This document shows, piece after piece, positions 20,399-21,482 of a stretch of DNA of 21,482 nucleotides (positions are counted from its first letter, which is position 1; each line of letters opens with the position of its first letter). The stretch spans positions 1-21,482 of the forward strand of contig JACPMS010000078.1 of assembly GCA_016185875.1 (NCBI GenBank). Direction: 5' to 3'. The position numbers and the translations under genes were made by a program. The notes beneath the pieces are model-generated. The model ran no database searches, was not told where the DNA came from, and worked only from the letters and a program-made list of their open reading frames with translations. Source of the DNA: Candidatus Woesearchaeota archaeon (GTDB lineage Archaea; Nanobdellota; Nanobdellia; Woesearchaeales; GW2011-AR4).

Positions 20399-20866
20399 AT
20401 GCAGTTTATAAACTATTTTTCTGCTTCTGCAATCTCGCTTTCAGGCCTGTTGATTGGCATTTTGCTTGTAAAAATAGCACCGGAAGAGCGGAAGCCGCTG
20501 GAAAAATATCTAGTGCTGGCAAGGAAAATCTTATTATCAGCAATTTTTATTTTTTTAATCTTTTATTATTTTAAAGATGTGTTTTTTTTGCTGGCATTGA
20601 CTGGCTATCTCTTATTTTTGTTATTTATCGAGTTCAAGGTCAGCGACTTGTACAAGAAGTCAATTATAACTTATGCTGTGCTGGGAATTTTGTTCTTTTT
20701 GAGCTCCAAGAACACAAATCTTTTTGTCATTGAATCCAGCCTAATCCTGCTGTATGGGATGCCAGCAGCTTCTTTGATGTACAGCAAAAAAGAAAAAAAT
20801 GAATATAAAATTATTCTTTACAATTCAGTATTTTTTATAATTGCAAATCTGTTATACTTTGTTTAA
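20399..20866 (+). CDS. Small integral membrane protein of unknown function
   Basis: A 155-residue hydrophobic protein with about five predicted membrane helices (ISLSGLLIGILLVKIA, ILLSAIFIFLIFYYF, VFFLLALTGYLLFLLFIE, ITYAVLGILFFLSS, and a C-terminal YNSVFFIIANLLYFV) and short basic loops such as PEERKPLEKY and YSKKEKNEYK. No family motif is recognised. The ATG is 5 nt after the rpiB stop, so the two genes are probably co-transcribed. It faces carS, and a strong hairpin lies between them. Confidence 0.75.
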   Translation: MQFINYFSASAISLSGLLIGILLVKIAPEERKPLEKYLVLARKILLSAIFIFLIFYYFKDVFFLLALTGYLLFLLFIEFKVSDLYKKSIITYAVLGILFFLSSKNTNLFVIESSLILLYGMPAASLMYSKKEKNEYKIILYNSVFFIIANLLYFV

Positions 20867-20877
20867 GATGAATGCGA

Positions 20878-20937
20878 GCGTGCGAACAGTGACATGTGAG
20901 GCTCGTGAGAGACTCACTCGCCATGTCAATCGCACGC
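20878..20937. terminator. GC-rich hairpin between convergent genes
   Basis: Nested inverted repeats GCGTGCGA/TCGCACGC (20878-20885, 20930-20937), TGACATG/CATGTCA (20890-20896, 20922-20928) and GTGAG/CTCAC (20896-20900, 20913-20917) give a long stem with small internal loops. It is markedly GC-rich for this AT-rich window. Lying between two convergent genes, it may serve as a bidirectional terminator or RNA-end barrier, though archaeal terminators do not require hairpins. No long T run follows on the plus strand. Confidence 0.5.
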
Positions 20938-20940
20938 AAC

Positions 20941-21482
20941 TCACCATTTCTCATTTCTTATTTTTAGATAGAAAGCAATATGATTGACTATAATGTGCAA
21001 TACAAAGCTCAACAATAATGAAACAAAAAATATTTTTAATGTAAGCTTAAAAATCGGCATGATAAAAATTAATGCCCCAACAACAAAATCTGTCTGGTCA
21101 AAAGGAACAAATTTTTCGCCTGGCTCAATGCCAAGCCTTCTCTTGAAAAAGCTCTTTATTAAGTCGCCTGTCAAAGCCCCCAAGCCTATTAAAAAACCGA
21201 ATAGCAGCCAGTTCTGGTAATTGAAAAATGATATGTTTTTGTAAAACTCAATATTGTACAGTAAAAACTGGAAATAGGCGATAATAATTGAAAAAACAAT
21301 GCCAAAAACCAAGCCGCGGAAGGTTTTGTTTTTTCCAAGTATCGGCTTATTATTCAATTTTCTATCAAAATCAACTGGAAAAGCAAATAAGTTGATTTTT
21401 TTGACTATGACAGGAGCCATGTTGGCGAAGTATGCTGGCAGCATCAGGTAAAAGCATTTTAAGATGAATATCGAAAATGAGT
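20941..21482 (-). CDS. carS: CDP-archaeol synthase (CDP-2,3-bis-O-geranylgeranyl-sn-glycerol synthase), 5' end beyond the window
   Basis: CarS activates unsaturated archaeol phosphate with CTP, giving CDP-archaeol for membrane lipid head groups. The frame shows LPAYFANMAPVIVKKIN, GKNKTFRGLVFG, GALTGDLIKSFFKRRLGIEPGEKFVPFDQTDFVVGAL and about five membrane helices, all diagnostic of this archaeal (DUF46) family. An ATG at 21444 gives 167 residues, but the frame stays open to the window edge (FSIFILKCFYL before the LPAYFAN motif). CarS proteins normally have a hydrophobic helix there, so the true start is probably outside the window. No other in-frame ATG, GTG or TTG lies in the visible extension. 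Confidence 0.93.
   Translation of the reverse strand, partial: SFSIFILKCFYLMLPAYFANMAPVIVKKINLFAFPVDFDRKLNNKPILGKNKTFRGLVFGIVFSIIIAYFQFLLYNIEFYKNISFFNYQNWLLFGFLIGLGALTGDLIKSFFKRRLGIEPGEKFVPFDQTDFVVGALIFIMPIFKLTLKIFFVSLLLSFVLHIIVNHIAFYLKIRNEKW

Overview
The window is archaeal, and the gene content fits a small-genome DPANN lineage of the Woesearchaeota/Pacearchaeota kind; that lineage call is inferred from gene content and sequence style, not from a marker tree. Archaeal signs are GatE of the GatDE tRNA-dependent amidotransferase, a complete A-type ATP synthase operon, the RNase P protein Rpr2/Rnp4, a Dph2 fragment, CDP-archaeol synthase, TATA boxes about 25-30 nt before many start codons, and few Shine-Dalgarno sites. 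A bacterial-type phosphoglycerate kinase and RpiB sit among them, as is common in DPANN genomes.

Layout. 1-2112: the end of a DUF504/MJ1316-like RNA-related protein, a GatE that lacks the usual AspRS-like (GAD) insertion, a small conserved-looking 80-residue protein, and a tRNA-Arg(CCU)-like element whose 3' part is replaced by an inverted copy of its own 5' part. 2209-11628: the A-type ATP synthase operon atpH-I-K-E-C-F-A-B-[beta-carbonic anhydrase]-D. All nine subunits are present. The operon is interrupted by a carbonic anhydrase gene with different codon use, by a hairpin-rich spacer before atpF, and by a leader before atpB with a short overlapping ORF and two mutually exclusive hairpins. 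11629-12178: decay zone with a possible 40-residue membrane peptide, an orphan promoter with a perfect palindrome, and the C-terminal remnant of a Na+/H+ antiporter. 12179-17222: pgk, a convergent coiled-coil protein gene, a divergent K+-independent membrane pyrophosphatase gene, and rnp4.

17223-19139 is an accessory-looking block of unrecognised genes: two tiny ORFs, a single-pass membrane protein and a helical repeat protein, with AT-rich codon use unlike the neighbouring housekeeping genes. 19140-21482 holds a truncated dph2 with an intact-looking promoter, a Nudix hydrolase, rpiB, a small membrane protein, a GC-rich hairpin, and carS on the minus strand running off the window end.

Functionally the core is energy conservation. 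The A-type ATP synthase and the H+-pumping pyrophosphatase act on the same membrane gradient, PGK makes glycolytic ATP, and the carbonic anhydrase inside the ATP synthase operon could link CO2/bicarbonate/proton chemistry to it (inference). The most unusual features are the palindromic tRNA-like element with matching promoters on both strands, the atpB leader, a family of A-rich leaders sharing sequence motifs, the GAD-less GatE and the carbonic anhydrase insertion.
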